A stretch of DNA of 64,000 nucleotides, taken from the NCBI GenBank assembly GCA_964565645.1, contig CAZMFQ010000002.1:124001-188000 (forward strand). Reading direction: 5' to 3'. Made by a program: the position numbers and the translations under genes. The DNA is from JAHIQC01 sp964565645 (GTDB taxonomy: Bacteria; Actinomycetota; Coriobacteriia; Anaerosomatales; JAHIQC01). Under the pieces are notes generated by a model. The model was not told the DNA's origin. It searched no databases and saw nothing but the letters and a program-made list of their open reading frames with translations. Shown here piece by piece: positions 43,020-52,918 of the stretch (positions within the stretch are counted from its first letter, which is position 1; each line of letters begins with the position of its first letter).

Positions 43020-44380
43020 CACAGACCTCCGATGTCGATCGGCTTGCCACGCCACAACTCGGTGCGTGAACCCCCGTGTATGTCATAGAGCACGAGCACC
43101 GAGGTCTCGGTGGTGTAATCGGCGTCGTTCTCCGACTCCATACTCAGGAGCCCCACCCCGCGATACCATCTCGGCTGGTACATGCTTGATATGGAGCCCG
43201 TGTTCTCAAGCACGCCGTCGCCCACGAGCCAGAGCGCAGTGTTCATGTCGCCCTCGGCCGCGACCAGGACGCCTGTCTCGTCGACGCCGATGAGATTGAC
43301 GACGTAGGCACCATCCCAAGACGAAGGTCGCTCGATACCTTGCGCCACGAACGCATCCTCGAACGATCCGTCAGGACGAGCGACCATCAGCGACGGAACC
43401 GGCTCCTGGTCGGATTCCCCGTCCCATGCCCCTTGGTCGACATAGTAGACGACGTCCACGACAGGGTCCCACAGCGGTCGGTCATAGCTGTTGGCGAGCA
43501 CCGAACGCTTGAACACGACCTCACCGGTGCGAGCGTCGACGATCACAAGGCGGCGCTCCGGCCCCTCGGTGGAGAACATCTCAGACCATGACGCGTCTTC
43601 GGCGTCGATCTGCACAAGCTCTTCGAGCGCGAAGAAGTCACCGGATGGAGACCACCCCACCACACCGAAGGTCTCAAGCCCTTTCGGAAGGCCCACGCGT
43701 GAGACGACGCCGTGGCTCTCGAGTTCGAGCTCTGAGGGATAGACCCCTTTGGACAAGTCGACTCCGAAACGTGCGACACCGCCGTCGGGCCCGTGAAGGT
43801 CGGTCCAGTGCGGATCGGCGCCTTGGACGGGCGCCACGTCACCCGAGGCGATGTCCCAACGGTAGATCTCCTTGACGGGCGAATCGAAGGTCCCGTCGAC
43901 CTGCATGCCGAGTACCCCGTCCCCGTTCTGGTCGGCGATGACCGCCTCGGAATCGGACTTGATCAGCCAGAGAACCGAGCCGGTCGGCTCGACTGCCGTA
44001 AGCACCCAGCCCTCATCGGCGATGGTTTCACCAGAGACCGGGTCGATGGCCATGACGCTTGGGGAGCCGTCCTCGGCGTAGGTCTGCACGACGGCTCGCG
44101 TGCCGTCGCCGGTCCAGTACACCATGTCCATCCCGCCCCAATAGTCCCCCAGCAGGCCGCCGTCTCCAAAGAGACCGTCGGGACCGAGGGTGTAGGCGAT
44201 CGCCGCTATCGCGAGCCCACCGCACACGAGAAGGAGCGCCACGATGCCGATCACCCAGAGCCAGAGCTTGCGACCGGCGCCGGCTTGGGGCGGGACGGGC
44301 AGCGGAGCGAGCGGCGGGGCGCCCGCGGGAGGTGCGGGCGGCGCTGGCACTATCGGCGAGTTCTCCTCGGTCATGTTCAT
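43019..44380 (-). CDS. Membrane-anchored propeller-like protein B inside the pyr operon, unknown
   Basis: 453 residues. A Pro/Ala-rich cytoplasmic N-terminus (MNMTEENSPIVPAPPAPP), one membrane helix (WLWVIGIVALLLVCGGLAI) and a large extracytoplasmic beta-rich domain with repeated blades (VYWTGDGTRAVVQTYAEDGS, SPSGDFFALEELVQI, LVIVDARTGEVVFKRSV). It is a clear paralogue of the next gene upstream. The ATG overlaps that gene's stop (ATGA) and its own stop overlaps the pyrF start. Function not recognised; a sensor-like or surface propeller is the most that can be said. Confidence 0.75.
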   Translation of the reverse strand: MNMTEENSPIVPAPPAPPAGAPPLAPLPVPPQAGAGRKLWLWVIGIVALLLVCGGLAIAAIAYTLGPDGLFGDGGLLGDYWGGMDMVYWTGDGTRAVVQTYAEDGSPSVMAIDPVSGETIADEGWVLTAVEPTGSVLWLIKSDSEAVIADQNGDGVLGMQVDGTFDSPVKEIYRWDIASGDVAPVQGADPHWTDLHGPDGGVARFGVDLSKGVYPSELELESHGVVSRVGLPKGLETFGVVGWSPSGDFFALEELVQIDAEDASWSEMFSTEGPERRLVIVDARTGEVVFKRSVLANSYDRPLWDPVVDVVYYVDQGAWDGESDQEPVPSLMVARPDGSFEDAFVAQGIERPSSWDGAYVVNLIGVDETGVLVAAEGDMNTALWLVGDGVLENTGSISSMYQPRWYRGVGLLSMESENDADYTTETSVLVLYDIHGGSRTELWRGKPIDIGGL

Positions 44381-45780
44381 TCGCTTTCGTCGGTCGGAGG
44401 GTCTGCAAGCCAAAGGTCGCGACGGGGACCGCCGCTGACATCATAGAGACGCAGCGCGTCCAGTTGTGCGGAGGTTGCGGGGTCGGTATAGGCTCCGACG
44501 GACAGAACGCCCCACCGCTCGGACCAGGCGCCGCCATACACGTCGTCCGCAGAACCCGCGCCCTGCACCCCGTCCTTGCCGATGAGCCACATCGGGGTCC
44601 CCGCCCACGGTGCGGTCACAAGCATCCCGGACGGCTCACAGCCGAGGAGTGCGAGCTGGGAAAGGTCGCCCCACGCGACCGGCTCCTCGAAGCCCAGCAT
44701 CACGTCGGCGCGCGTCATCTCCCCTGATGGTGCGGCGGCCATGAGCCGCGCCGGCGCGGACTCCTCGCCGGTGCGTTCGTCGGCATAGGCCTGCTGATCG
44801 CCCCAGACGACGACATCCCGCTCCGCGTGCCAGAACGCCGGGCCCAGCCCGTCGTTCATCACCTGTCGCTCGAAGACAGGCCGGGCTGTCCGGGCATCCA
44901 CGATCACAAGGAAACGCTTCGGACCGTCGTAGTAGTCGTACGAGTAGGTGTCGGGCGAATCGATCGATGAGACCTGCGTCAACTGCTCGAGAGCGAAGTA
45001 GCGCCCGCTCGGCGACCAGCCGATGGCGTGGAACGTCAGGATCTCCGGTGGCAGCGGGACCTCCACCGCCGGGCCACCCGGCTGCTCGATACTCAGGGCC
45101 GCGGGATTGCCGCCGCGTGTATCGTCGATCTCGAAGAGCGCACGAACGCCGGTCGAGCTCACGAGCGGCTGCCACGACGCGTACTGCGCACCTACGGGCT
45201 CCGGATACGCACCGCCGATATCCCATCGGTCCAGGGGATGCTTCAGCGGACCGTCGAACATCCCGTCGGCAACGATCGGCGCCGGATAGCCCAGGGACAG
45301 CGGCTCCTCGGCCCAAGTCGGCTCGAGATGGATCACCCACACCACCGAGCCGGTCGGCTCCACGGCTGCGAGCAGGTAGCCCTCCTGCAGGATCGGCTCG
45401 CCCCCATCGGGGTCGACGGCGACGACACAGGGTGTGCCATCTGCGGAGTACACCTGTGCGACCGCGTACTCCCCGTCGCCCGTCCACAGCGCAGCGCGCG
45501 AACCGGAGGAGTCTTCCAGTTCATACGCGTAGTCCTCGTACGCACCCGCAGGCTCCATGGCCCGCAGAAATGAGTTGAGCCCATCCTCGGAGAACAGCCA
45601 ACTCAACCCGATGAAGACCGCAGCTCCGCACAGCAGCAGCGCCATCAGGATCGCTCCCCCGACGATCCAGACTCGGTTGCGGTGCTGCGGCGCGGCGTCC
45701 GGCAACGGCAGCGGCGCAAGCTGTGGGGCGCCTGCGGGCGCCGGAGGCGCGGGTGTTGTCGGCGTGCTCTCCTCGGTCAA
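44377..45780 (-). CDS. Membrane-anchored propeller-like protein A inside the pyr operon, unknown
   Basis: 467 residues from TTG 45780 (GGGGGA upstream). The same layout as its neighbour: Pro-rich N-terminus (TPTTPAPPAPAGAPQLAPLP), membrane helix (IVGGAILMALLLCGAAVFIG), extracytoplasmic blades (ALWTGDGEYAVAQVYSADGT, SPSGRYFALEQLTQV, FLVIVDARTARPVFER). It begins 21 bp after pyrD. Tandem duplication gave the pair. No catalytic motif. Confidence 0.75.
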   Translation of the reverse strand: MTEESTPTTPAPPAPAGAPQLAPLPLPDAAPQHRNRVWIVGGAILMALLLCGAAVFIGLSWLFSEDGLNSFLRAMEPAGAYEDYAYELEDSSGSRAALWTGDGEYAVAQVYSADGTPCVVAVDPDGGEPILQEGYLLAAVEPTGSVVWVIHLEPTWAEEPLSLGYPAPIVADGMFDGPLKHPLDRWDIGGAYPEPVGAQYASWQPLVSSTGVRALFEIDDTRGGNPAALSIEQPGGPAVEVPLPPEILTFHAIGWSPSGRYFALEQLTQVSSIDSPDTYSYDYYDGPKRFLVIVDARTARPVFERQVMNDGLGPAFWHAERDVVVWGDQQAYADERTGEESAPARLMAAAPSGEMTRADVMLGFEEPVAWGDLSQLALLGCEPSGMLVTAPWAGTPMWLIGKDGVQGAGSADDVYGGAWSERWGVLSVGAYTDPATSAQLDALRLYDVSGGPRRDLWLADPPTDESE

Positions 45781-45801
45781 TCCATCCCCCAGCGTCTCGG
45801 A

Positions 45802-46725
45802 CTACGGTGTTGCCAGCGCGCCGGTCAGGTCCGCGACCCGCTCGACACCCTGCTCATGACAGTACTCGGCGATCCCGTCGACGACGCGCATGGTCGCGGT
45901 GGGGTCGACGAAGTTCGCGGTCCCCACGGCGACCGCCGTGGCTCCGGCGAGCATGAACTCGATCGCGTCTTCGCCGGTCATGATGCCGCCCATGCCCACG
46001 ACCGGCATCTCGAGTGCCGACGCGACCTGCCAGACCATGCGGAGCGCCACCGGCTTGATCGCGGGACCGGACAGTCCGCCCACGACGCGTGCAAGGCGCG
46101 GCCTGCGGGTCCGGGCATCGATGGACATGCCGAGGAGCGTGTTGATGAGCGAGACCGCATCGGCGCCCGCGGCCTGAACGCTGCGCGCGATCTCGACGAT
46201 GTCGGTCACGTTCGGCGAGAGCTTGACGATGAGAGGCCGCGCTGTGACCGCGCGGCATGCGGCGGTGACCTCGGCAGCGCCCGCGCACGTGGTGCCGAAC
46301 GCCATTCCGCCCGCATCGACGTTGGGACAGGAGATGTTGACCTCGTAGGCGGCGACCGCGCTCTCGCGCTCAAGGCGCTCGATGACTCCCGCATACTCCG
46401 CCACCGAGTGCCCACTCACATTGACGATGACCGGGGTCGACGGCGCATGCTCAGCAAGCCACGCGAGATCCTTGGCCACGAACACCTCCACGCCGGGGTT
46501 CTGCAACCCGATCGAGTTGAGCATCCCGCTTGCGGTCTCGGCGATGCGAGGGCTCGTATTGCCGGCCCACGGCTCGAGCGACACACCCTTGGTGACCACC
46601 GCGCCAAGGCGCCCCAGGTCGACGAAGTCGGCGAACTCACGCCCGCTCGCGAACGTGCCCGAGGCTGTGACCACGGGGTTCGCAAGCTCCAGAGAGCCGA
46701 GTCTCACGCTCATGTCGAGGTTCAC
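45802..46725 (-). CDS. pyrD: Dihydroorotate dehydrogenase, class 1B catalytic subunit
   Basis: 307 residues from GTG 46725 (AGGAGG 6 nt upstream). FMN barrel with NPVVTASGTFASG, KGVSLEPWAGN, NISCPNVDAGG (catalytic Cys in the active-site loop), KLSPNV and GMGGIMTGEDAIEFML. The catalytic Cys and adjacent pyrK mark the NAD-dependent heterotetrameric form. Confidence 0.95.
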   Translation of the reverse strand: MNLDMSVRLGSLELANPVVTASGTFASGREFADFVDLGRLGAVVTKGVSLEPWAGNTSPRIAETASGMLNSIGLQNPGVEVFVAKDLAWLAEHAPSTPVIVNVSGHSVAEYAGVIERLERESAVAAYEVNISCPNVDAGGMAFGTTCAGAAEVTAACRAVTARPLIVKLSPNVTDIVEIARSVQAAGADAVSLINTLLGMSIDARTRRPRLARVVGGLSGPAIKPVALRMVWQVASALEMPVVGMGGIMTGEDAIEFMLAGATAVAVGTANFVDPTATMRVVDGIAEYCHEQGVERVADLTGALATP

Positions 46726-46738
46726 TGCGACCCTCCTC

Positions 46739-47563
46739 CTAATGCTTCGGCGGGACTTCCGAGGAGTCCCAACAGACATCCTCGGCATCGAAGACGGGGC
46801 CGTCGACGCATGCGCGCTTGAGTCCCTCGCGCGTGCTGACCACGCACGAGAGGCACGCCCCGATCCCGCACGCCATCAGGCGCTCGAGCGAGACCTGGCA
46901 CGGGATGTCAGCGCCGGCGGCCAAGCGCGCGACGATGCGCTGCATGGCCTCGGGACCGCACACGTAGACCTGGTCGAAGGACTCCTCGGCGAGCAGACGC
47001 TCGACCGGAGCGGTGACGAGCCCGGGTTCCCCGTCCGAGCCGTCGTCGGTGGCGACCACGACACGACGTGCGACGCGCTCGAAGTGCTCACGTGCGACGA
47101 GCCGTTCGGCGGTCGGTGCGCCCATGGCGACCGTGACCGCGACACCGGCGGCGGAGAGCTCCTCGGCGAGCATGCCGAGCGGTGCGGCGCCGAGACCGCC
47201 GGTCACGATGAGCGCATGCGCGAGTCCCTCGGGCGCACGCCAGCCCGTCCCGAGGGGGCCGACGAGATCGATGACCTCGTCGCGCTCAAGCAGCGACATG
47301 GCGCGCGTGCCCGTACCGAGCACCTGGTAGAGGATCTCGAGCGCGTCCTCCCCCGTCCGGTGCACCGAGAACGGGCGTCGCAGGATGAACTCGCGGCCCT
47401 CGGCGATGCGAAGGTGCACGAACTGGCCGGGCCGCACGTGCGGAGCCGTGCGGGGTGCTGAAAGCGTGATGAGGCCGACGCCGGGAGCGACGCGCTCGTT
47501 GGCGAGCACAGATGCGCGCTCTATCGCCGGTCGCGCTTGGCGGATGTCAGCGTGGTCGCACAC
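46739..47563 (-). CDS. pyrK: Dihydroorotate dehydrogenase electron transfer subunit PyrK
   Basis: 274 residues from GTG 47563, one base after the carB stop. FAD-binding LRRPFSVHRTGED, NAD-binding VTGGLGAAPLG, and the C-terminal [2Fe-2S] Cys set CGIGACLSC with CVDGPVFDAEDVCW. It passes electrons from PyrD to NAD. Confidence 0.94.
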   Translation of the reverse strand: MCDHADIRQARPAIERASVLANERVAPGVGLITLSAPRTAPHVRPGQFVHLRIAEGREFILRRPFSVHRTGEDALEILYQVLGTGTRAMSLLERDEVIDLVGPLGTGWRAPEGLAHALIVTGGLGAAPLGMLAEELSAAGVAVTVAMGAPTAERLVAREHFERVARRVVVATDDGSDGEPGLVTAPVERLLAEESFDQVYVCGPEAMQRIVARLAAGADIPCQVSLERLMACGIGACLSCVVSTREGLKRACVDGPVFDAEDVCWDSSEVPPKH

Positions 47564-47564
47564 G

Positions 47565-50500
47565 CTAGCGTCCCACCGCGTCGAAGTCCTGGAGCGCGAC
47601 CACCTCGAGGCGGCCCTCTTTGATGGCCTCGATGGCCGCGACGACGGCCTGGGCGGCCGCGAGTGTCGTGATGTTGGTGACACCGTGCTGGATCGCCGCG
47701 GTGCGGATGTGATAGCCGTCCGAGCGGGTCTCCTGGCCGAACGGCGTGTTGATCACGAGATGCACGTTGCCGTTGACGATCTCGTCGACGATGTTGGGCC
47801 GGCCCTCGTGCTTCTTGAGCACCTCGGTCACCGGGATTCCGGCGGCCCGCAGCGTCTTGGCGGTGCCGCGCGTCGACATGATCGAGAAGCCCAGCTGAAC
47901 GAGGTGCCGCGCGATACCCACGATGCTGCGCTTGTCCCGGTCGCTCACCGAGACGAACGCGGTGCCCTCGGTGGGCAGCGAGTAGTCGATGGCGAGCTGG
48001 GACTTGGCGTACGCCGCCGGGAAGTCACCGGCGACGCCCATGACCTCGCCCGTCGACTTCATCTCCGGGCCGAGCACGCTGTCGGCGCCCGGGAAGCGTC
48101 CGAACGGCATGACGGCCTCCTTGACGCAGAAGCGTCCCAGGTCACGGTCCTCGGCGGGCAGACCCATCTCGGCGAGCTTGTGCCCTGCCATCACGCGCGA
48201 AGCGACCTTGGCGAGCGGAACGCCGGTGGCCTTGCTCACGAAGGGTACCGTGCGCGAGGCGCGTGGGTTGACCTCGAGCACGTAGATCACGTCGTCCTTC
48301 ACGGCGAACTGGATGTTCATGAGCCCGCACACGCCGAGCTCGAGCGCAAGCGCCCGCGCATGGGCTTTGATGCGGGCGACGACGTCCTCGGACAGCGAGA
48401 AGGGCGGGATGCAGCACGCGGAGTCGCCGGAGTGGATGCCGGCTTCCTCGATGTGCTCCATGACCCCGCCGATGTAGACGGTCTCGGTGTCGCAGACCGC
48501 GTCGACGTCGACCTCGATCGCACCCTCGAGGAAGCGGTCGAGCAGCACCGGGTGATCGGGGCTGATGCTCGCGGCCTCGGCCATGTACTTCTCGAGATAC
48601 TGCTCGTCATACGCGATGACCATGCCGCGCCCGCCGAGCACGTAGCTCGGACGCACGAGCAGCGGGAAGCCGATGCGGCGCGCGACCTCGAGGGCCTCGG
48701 CGTGCGTGAACGCGGTCCCGGCGGCCGGATACGCGATCTCGAGCCGGTCGAGCACGTCGGAGAAGCGACGCCGGTCCTCGGCAAGATCGATGGCCTCGGG
48801 CTTGGTGCCCATGATGGGCACGCCGGCGGCCTCGAGCGCGTGCGCGAGCTTGAGCGGCGTCTGGCCGCCGAAGGTGACGACGACGCCCGCAGGCTTCTCG
48901 GCGTCGCAGACGTCCATGACGTCCTCGAACGTGAGCGGCTCGAAGTAGAGCCGATCGCTCGTGTCGTAGTCGGTCGAGACCGTCTCGGGGTTGCAGTTGA
49001 CCATGATGGTCTCGAAGCCCTGGTCGTGGAGCTCGTATGCGGCGTGCACGCAGCAATAGTCGAATTCGATGCCCTGACCGATGCGGTTTGGGCCCGCGCC
49101 CAGGATCATCGCCTTGGGGTGATCGCTCGGAGCGACCTCGTCCTCGGACTCGTAGGTCTTGTAGTAGTACGGAGTGCCGGCAGCGAACTCCGCGGCGCAG
49201 GTGTCGACCGACTTGAAGGTCGCTCGCACACCGAGCTCGAGTCTGCGAGTGCGCACCGCGGCCTCATCGACGCCGAGGAGATGCGCGATCTGCGCATCCG
49301 CGAGTCCGTGCTGCTTGGCACGCCGCATGAGCGGCTCGTCGAGCGCCGTGAGCGAGCCCGCCGCAGCCACCTCACGCTCGAGCCCGACGATCGCAGCGAG
49401 CCTGCCCAGGAACCACGGATCGACGTGTGTGAGGGAGTGGAGCTCCTCGACCGGCATCTCGCGGCGGAGCGCCTCCGCCATGTAGAACAGGCGCTTCTCG
49501 GTCGGGGTCGCGAGCATGGCCTCGAACTTGTGCTCCTTGAACTCGTCCTTGCCGTCGGCGCCCAGCCCGCCACGCCCGTTCTCGAGCGAGCGCATCGCCT
49601 TGCCGAGCGCCTCTTCGAACGTACGCCCGATGGCCATGGCCTCACCGACCGACTTCATCTTGGTGGTGAGCGTCTCGTCGGTGCCCTTGAACTTCTCGAA
49701 CGCCCAGCGCGGGACCTTGACGACGGTGTAGTCGATGCTCGGCTCGAAGCACGCCGGGGTCATCTTGGTGATGTCGTTCGGAATCTCGTCGAGGGTGTAG
49801 CCCACGGCGAGCTTCGCCGCGAACTTCGCGATCGGGAAGCCGGTCGCTTTGGAGGCGAGCGCCGAGGAGCGGGAGACGCGAGGGTTCATCTCGATGACCG
49901 TGAGGCGCCCGTTGGACGGGTTCACGGCGAACTGAACATTGGACCCGCCGGTCTCGACGCCGATCTCGCGCATGATCGCGATGGAGGCGTCTCGCATGAG
50001 CTGATACTCGCGGTCGGTGAGTGTCTGAGCAGGAGCGACGGTTATCGAGTCGCCGGTATGCACGCCCATGGCGTCGAAGTTCTCGATGGAGCACACGATC
50101 ACGGCGTTGTCGTTGACGTCGCGCATGACCTCCATCTCGAACTCTTTCCAGCCGATGATGGACTCCTCGCAAAGCACCTCGCCGACCGGGGACAACGCCA
50201 CGCCGCCCGCGACGATCTCGCGAAGCTCCTCGACGTTGTAGGCGATGCCTCCGCCGGCGCCACCGAGCGTGAAGCTCGGACGGATGACGACGGGGTACCC
50301 GAGCTCGTGCGCGAGTTCCTCGGCGTCCCTGATCGAGTAGGCGTACCCGCTGCGCGGCACGTCGAGCCCGATGCGCTCCATGGCCTCGCGGAACAGTTTG
50401 CGGTCCTCGCCCTTCTTGATGACGTCGAGCTTCGCGCCGATGAGCTCGACCCCGTACTCATCGAGGACGCCGGACTCTGCGAGAGCGACCGCGCAGTTCA

Positions 50501-50786
50501 GACCGGTCTGCCCGCCGAGGGTCGGCAGCAGCGCGTCCGGGCGCTCCTTGGCGATGACCTTCTCAACGAACTCAGGGGTCACCGGCTCCACGTATGTCCG
50601 ATGCGCGAGCTCAGGGTCGGTCATGATCGTGGCCGGGTTGCTGTTGACGAGCACGACCTCGTACCCGTCCTCACGCAGTACCTTGCAGGCCTGCGAGCCC
50701 GAGTAGTCGAACTCACACGCCTGTCCGATGATGATCGGACCGGCTCCGATGACCAGGATCTTCTTTATGTCGTCACGGCGGGGCAT
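47565..50786 (-). CDS. carB: Carbamoyl phosphate synthetase large subunit
   Basis: 1,073 residues, full length. Two homologous ATP-grasp halves (KKILVIGAGPIIIGQACEFD and KAMILGAGPNRIGQGIEFDY), an oligomerisation domain between them, and a C-terminal MGS-like allosteric domain (VSVSDRDKRSIVGIARHLVQ). ATG 50786 with AGGAG. In the pyr operon between the usp gene and pyrK. Confidence 0.97.
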   Translation of the reverse strand: MPRRDDIKKILVIGAGPIIIGQACEFDYSGSQACKVLREDGYEVVLVNSNPATIMTDPELAHRTYVEPVTPEFVEKVIAKERPDALLPTLGGQTGLNCAVALAESGVLDEYGVELIGAKLDVIKKGEDRKLFREAMERIGLDVPRSGYAYSIRDAEELAHELGYPVVIRPSFTLGGAGGGIAYNVEELREIVAGGVALSPVGEVLCEESIIGWKEFEMEVMRDVNDNAVIVCSIENFDAMGVHTGDSITVAPAQTLTDREYQLMRDASIAIMREIGVETGGSNVQFAVNPSNGRLTVIEMNPRVSRSSALASKATGFPIAKFAAKLAVGYTLDEIPNDITKMTPACFEPSIDYTVVKVPRWAFEKFKGTDETLTTKMKSVGEAMAIGRTFEEALGKAMRSLENGRGGLGADGKDEFKEHKFEAMLATPTEKRLFYMAEALRREMPVEELHSLTHVDPWFLGRLAAIVGLEREVAAAGSLTALDEPLMRRAKQHGLADAQIAHLLGVDEAAVRTRRLELGVRATFKSVDTCAAEFAAGTPYYYKTYESEDEVAPSDHPKAMILGAGPNRIGQGIEFDYCCVHAAYELHDQGFETIMVNCNPETVSTDYDTSDRLYFEPLTFEDVMDVCDAEKPAGVVVTFGGQTPLKLAHALEAAGVPIMGTKPEAIDLAEDRRRFSDVLDRLEIAYPAAGTAFTHAEALEVARRIGFPLLVRPSYVLGGRGMVIAYDEQYLEKYMAEAASISPDHPVLLDRFLEGAIEVDVDAVCDTETVYIGGVMEHIEEAGIHSGDSACCIPPFSLSEDVVARIKAHARALALELGVCGLMNIQFAVKDDVIYVLEVNPRASRTVPFVSKATGVPLAKVASRVMAGHKLAEMGLPAEDRDLGRFCVKEAVMPFGRFPGADSVLGPEMKSTGEVMGVAGDFPAAYAKSQLAIDYSLPTEGTAFVSVSDRDKRSIVGIARHLVQLGFSIMSTRGTAKTLRAAGIPVTEVLKKHEGRPNIVDEIVNGNVHLVINTPFGQETRSDGYHIRTAAIQHGVTNITTLAAAQAVVAAIEAIKEGRLEVVALQDFDAVGR

Positions 50787-50807
50787 CTTGCTCCTTTTCG
50801 TGGCTTC

Positions 50808-51653
50808 CTACGGAACGATCATGACGGGCGCGCTCGCCTGCCTGACGAGCGTCATGGCGGTCGAACCGAGCACGGCCTCCTGCAGGGGGTTCTGGCCGCG
50901 CGTCCCGACGACGATGCCGGTCACGCGGCGCTCGTTGGCTTCCTGGAGGATCGTGCGCAGCGCCGCACCCTGCTTGATCAGGCAGCGCGACTGCACACCG
51001 GCCTCCTCGGCCATCTTGCGCAGGTTGTCGAGCTGGAATCCCGCGCCCTCGCGGGCCCGCTCGAGCGGACCGCCGTGCAGTCCCGCGTCGAGCGCATGCA
51101 TGAGGTACAGCATCCCGACCGCGCCCTTTGGCAGCTCCAGGACCGACATGAGCGCGCGGGTGGAGGAAGCGGAGAAGTCCGTGGGCAGCAGCAGTGACTT
51201 GCCGAAATCGCGTGCGAAACTCGCGCAGTCCTCACGGGTGCGCAGCAGGTCGAAGCGCACGAGCATCGTGGGCACGTTGGCCTCGACGGCGATCTCCTCG
51301 GAGACGGAGCCGGCGATGAGCTTGGCGATGATGCCGCGCCCGTGGGTGCCGCAGACGACCGCCGAGACGTAGCTCTCGGTCGCGAGCGCGAGCAGTCCCT
51401 GTGCCGCGTTGCCGGTGCCCACGCGGACCTCGACGTCCAGACCGGCCTCGACAAGGCGCGGCGTGAGCGCCCGGATGTCCTCGCGCGCCTTGTCGACCTT
51501 GGCGGCGATCACGGGGCCCTCCATACCACTGGCTTCCACGACATGGCCGAGTACCACGCGCCTGACGCCGAGCTTGGGCAGCCCCTCGGCGAACCGCAGG
51601 ATCAGCCCGGACTCGGGCGTGAAGTCCGCGGGGATCATCACACTGCGAAGCAT
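50808..51653 (-). CDS. Tandem universal stress protein (UspA) in the pyr operon
   Basis: 281 residues with two Usp domains. Domain 1: MLRSVMIPADFTPESG ... VCGTHGRGIIAKLIAGSVSE. Domain 2: LLLPTDFSASSTRALMSVLE ... VVGTRGQNPLQEAVLGSTAM, with the ATP-binding G-x2-G-x9-G(S/T) pattern. It sits between carA and carB, 8 bp and 21 bp from them. Usp proteins bind ATP and often sense energy or stress state; a role in the pyr operon is inference. Confidence 0.88.
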   Translation of the reverse strand: MLRSVMIPADFTPESGLILRFAEGLPKLGVRRVVLGHVVEASGMEGPVIAAKVDKAREDIRALTPRLVEAGLDVEVRVGTGNAAQGLLALATESYVSAVVCGTHGRGIIAKLIAGSVSEEIAVEANVPTMLVRFDLLRTREDCASFARDFGKSLLLPTDFSASSTRALMSVLELPKGAVGMLYLMHALDAGLHGGPLERAREGAGFQLDNLRKMAEEAGVQSRCLIKQGAALRTILQEANERRVTGIVVGTRGQNPLQEAVLGSTAMTLVRQASAPVMIVP

Positions 51654-51661
51654 CGTGCCCC

Positions 51662-52918
51662 CTACTCCATCGAAGACAGATACGCCGGGTCGCCGTCCAT
51701 GAGCCGCGTGAACGCGCCGAACAGATAGCGCGAGTCGTGCGGGCCGGGCGCGGCCTCGGGATGGTACTGGACCGAGAACGCCGAGGAGTCGAGCAGCCTG
51801 ATGCCCTCGGTCGTCATGTCGTTGAGGTTGACATGCGTGAGCTGGATGCGCCCGAAACGCTCTGAGCGCACCACGGGAGCCACGCCCGCGGCCGACCAGG
51901 CCGCCATGTCGTTGGCGTCGTGGGAAAGGCCGCCGCTCTCCTCGGCGATCACAGGGCCGATCGAGCCGAAATCGACGCAGAAGCCGTGGTTCTGGCTGGT
52001 GATCTCCACCCGGCCGGTGAGCAGGTTCTTGACCGGCTGGTTGCCGCCGCGGTGGCCGTACTTGAGCTTGTAGGTCTCGCAGCCGACCGCCAGAGACAGC
52101 ATCTGGTGCCCGAGGCATATGCCGAACAGCGGCTTGACACCGAGAAGCTCCCGAAGCGTGCCGTACAGATACTCGACCGCGGCCGGGTCGCCGGGGCCGT
52201 TGGCCAGGAACACGCCGTCGGGATCGTGTGCGAGCACCTCTTGGGCACTCGTGGTCGGAGGCACCACGAGGACCTCGCAGCCCGACTCGGCGAGCTGGCG
52301 CAGGATGTTGTACTTGATGCCGGAGTCCATGGCCACGACGCGGTAGCGCGGTGTGAGAGGCAGAACGCCCGTGTCCACAGGCACCTTGCCCTCGGGACCC
52401 GCGTCGCCCCAGCGGAACGGCTCGGCGATCGCGACCTCGGCCACGAGATCGCGGCCCACGAGTCCGGGCGATGCGGCGGCCTTGGCGACAAGCGAGGCCG
52501 CATCGAGATCGGTCGTCGAGATCACGGCGCGCATCGCGCCCGCCTCGCGGATGTGCTTGGTGAGCTGCCGGGTGTCGATACCTTCGATGGCGACGACCTC
52601 GTGGCGGCGAAGGAACGCCGGAAGCGACTCCTCGGAACGCCAGCTGCTGGGCGTCTCGCACATCTCGCGCACCACGAACCCGCGGGCGAAGGCGCCTCGC
52701 GACTCCATGTCCGCTCCGTTGACGCCGTAATTGCCGATGTGCGGCATCGTCATCGTGACGATCTGCCCGGCATAGCTCGGGTCCGTGAGGACCTCCTGGT
52801 AGCCGCAAAGCGAGGTGTTGAAGCAGATCTCGCCGTCGGCCTCTCCGTGCGCTCCGCACGCGAAACCGGGAAACACCGTCCCGTCCTCGAGCGCGAGCAT
52901 CGCGGGGGTACGCGTCAC
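51662..52918 (-). CDS. carA: Carbamoyl phosphate synthetase small subunit
   Basis: 418 residues. The N-terminal CPSase domain (FNTSLCGYQEVLTDPSYAGQ) and class I glutaminase with the nucleophile in FGICLGHQM and HPEAAPGPHDS as the His-Glu pair. GTG 52918 lies directly after the pyrC stop. Confidence 0.96.
   Translation of the reverse strand: MTRTPAMLALEDGTVFPGFACGAHGEADGEICFNTSLCGYQEVLTDPSYAGQIVTMTMPHIGNYGVNGADMESRGAFARGFVVREMCETPSSWRSEESLPAFLRRHEVVAIEGIDTRQLTKHIREAGAMRAVISTTDLDAASLVAKAAASPGLVGRDLVAEVAIAEPFRWGDAGPEGKVPVDTGVLPLTPRYRVVAMDSGIKYNILRQLAESGCEVLVVPPTTSAQEVLAHDPDGVFLANGPGDPAAVEYLYGTLRELLGVKPLFGICLGHQMLSLAVGCETYKLKYGHRGGNQPVKNLLTGRVEITSQNHGFCVDFGSIGPVIAEESGGLSHDANDMAAWSAAGVAPVVRSERFGRIQLTHVNLNDMTTEGIRLLDSSAFSVQYHPEAAPGPHDSRYLFGAFTRLMDGDPAYLSSME

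Noticed and set aside
47385..51197. A 1,270-codon open frame on the plus strand
   Set aside because: It lies antisense to carB, whose frame has full-length homology; the plus-strand product is a composition artefact (Arg, Asp, His, Gly, Leu-rich) of high-G+C DNA.
50808..52859. A single 683-residue gene covering carA and the Usp region
   Set aside because: Only the last 281 residues show Usp homology; the upstream part is a frame-shifted shadow of carA. The real start is ATG 51653.
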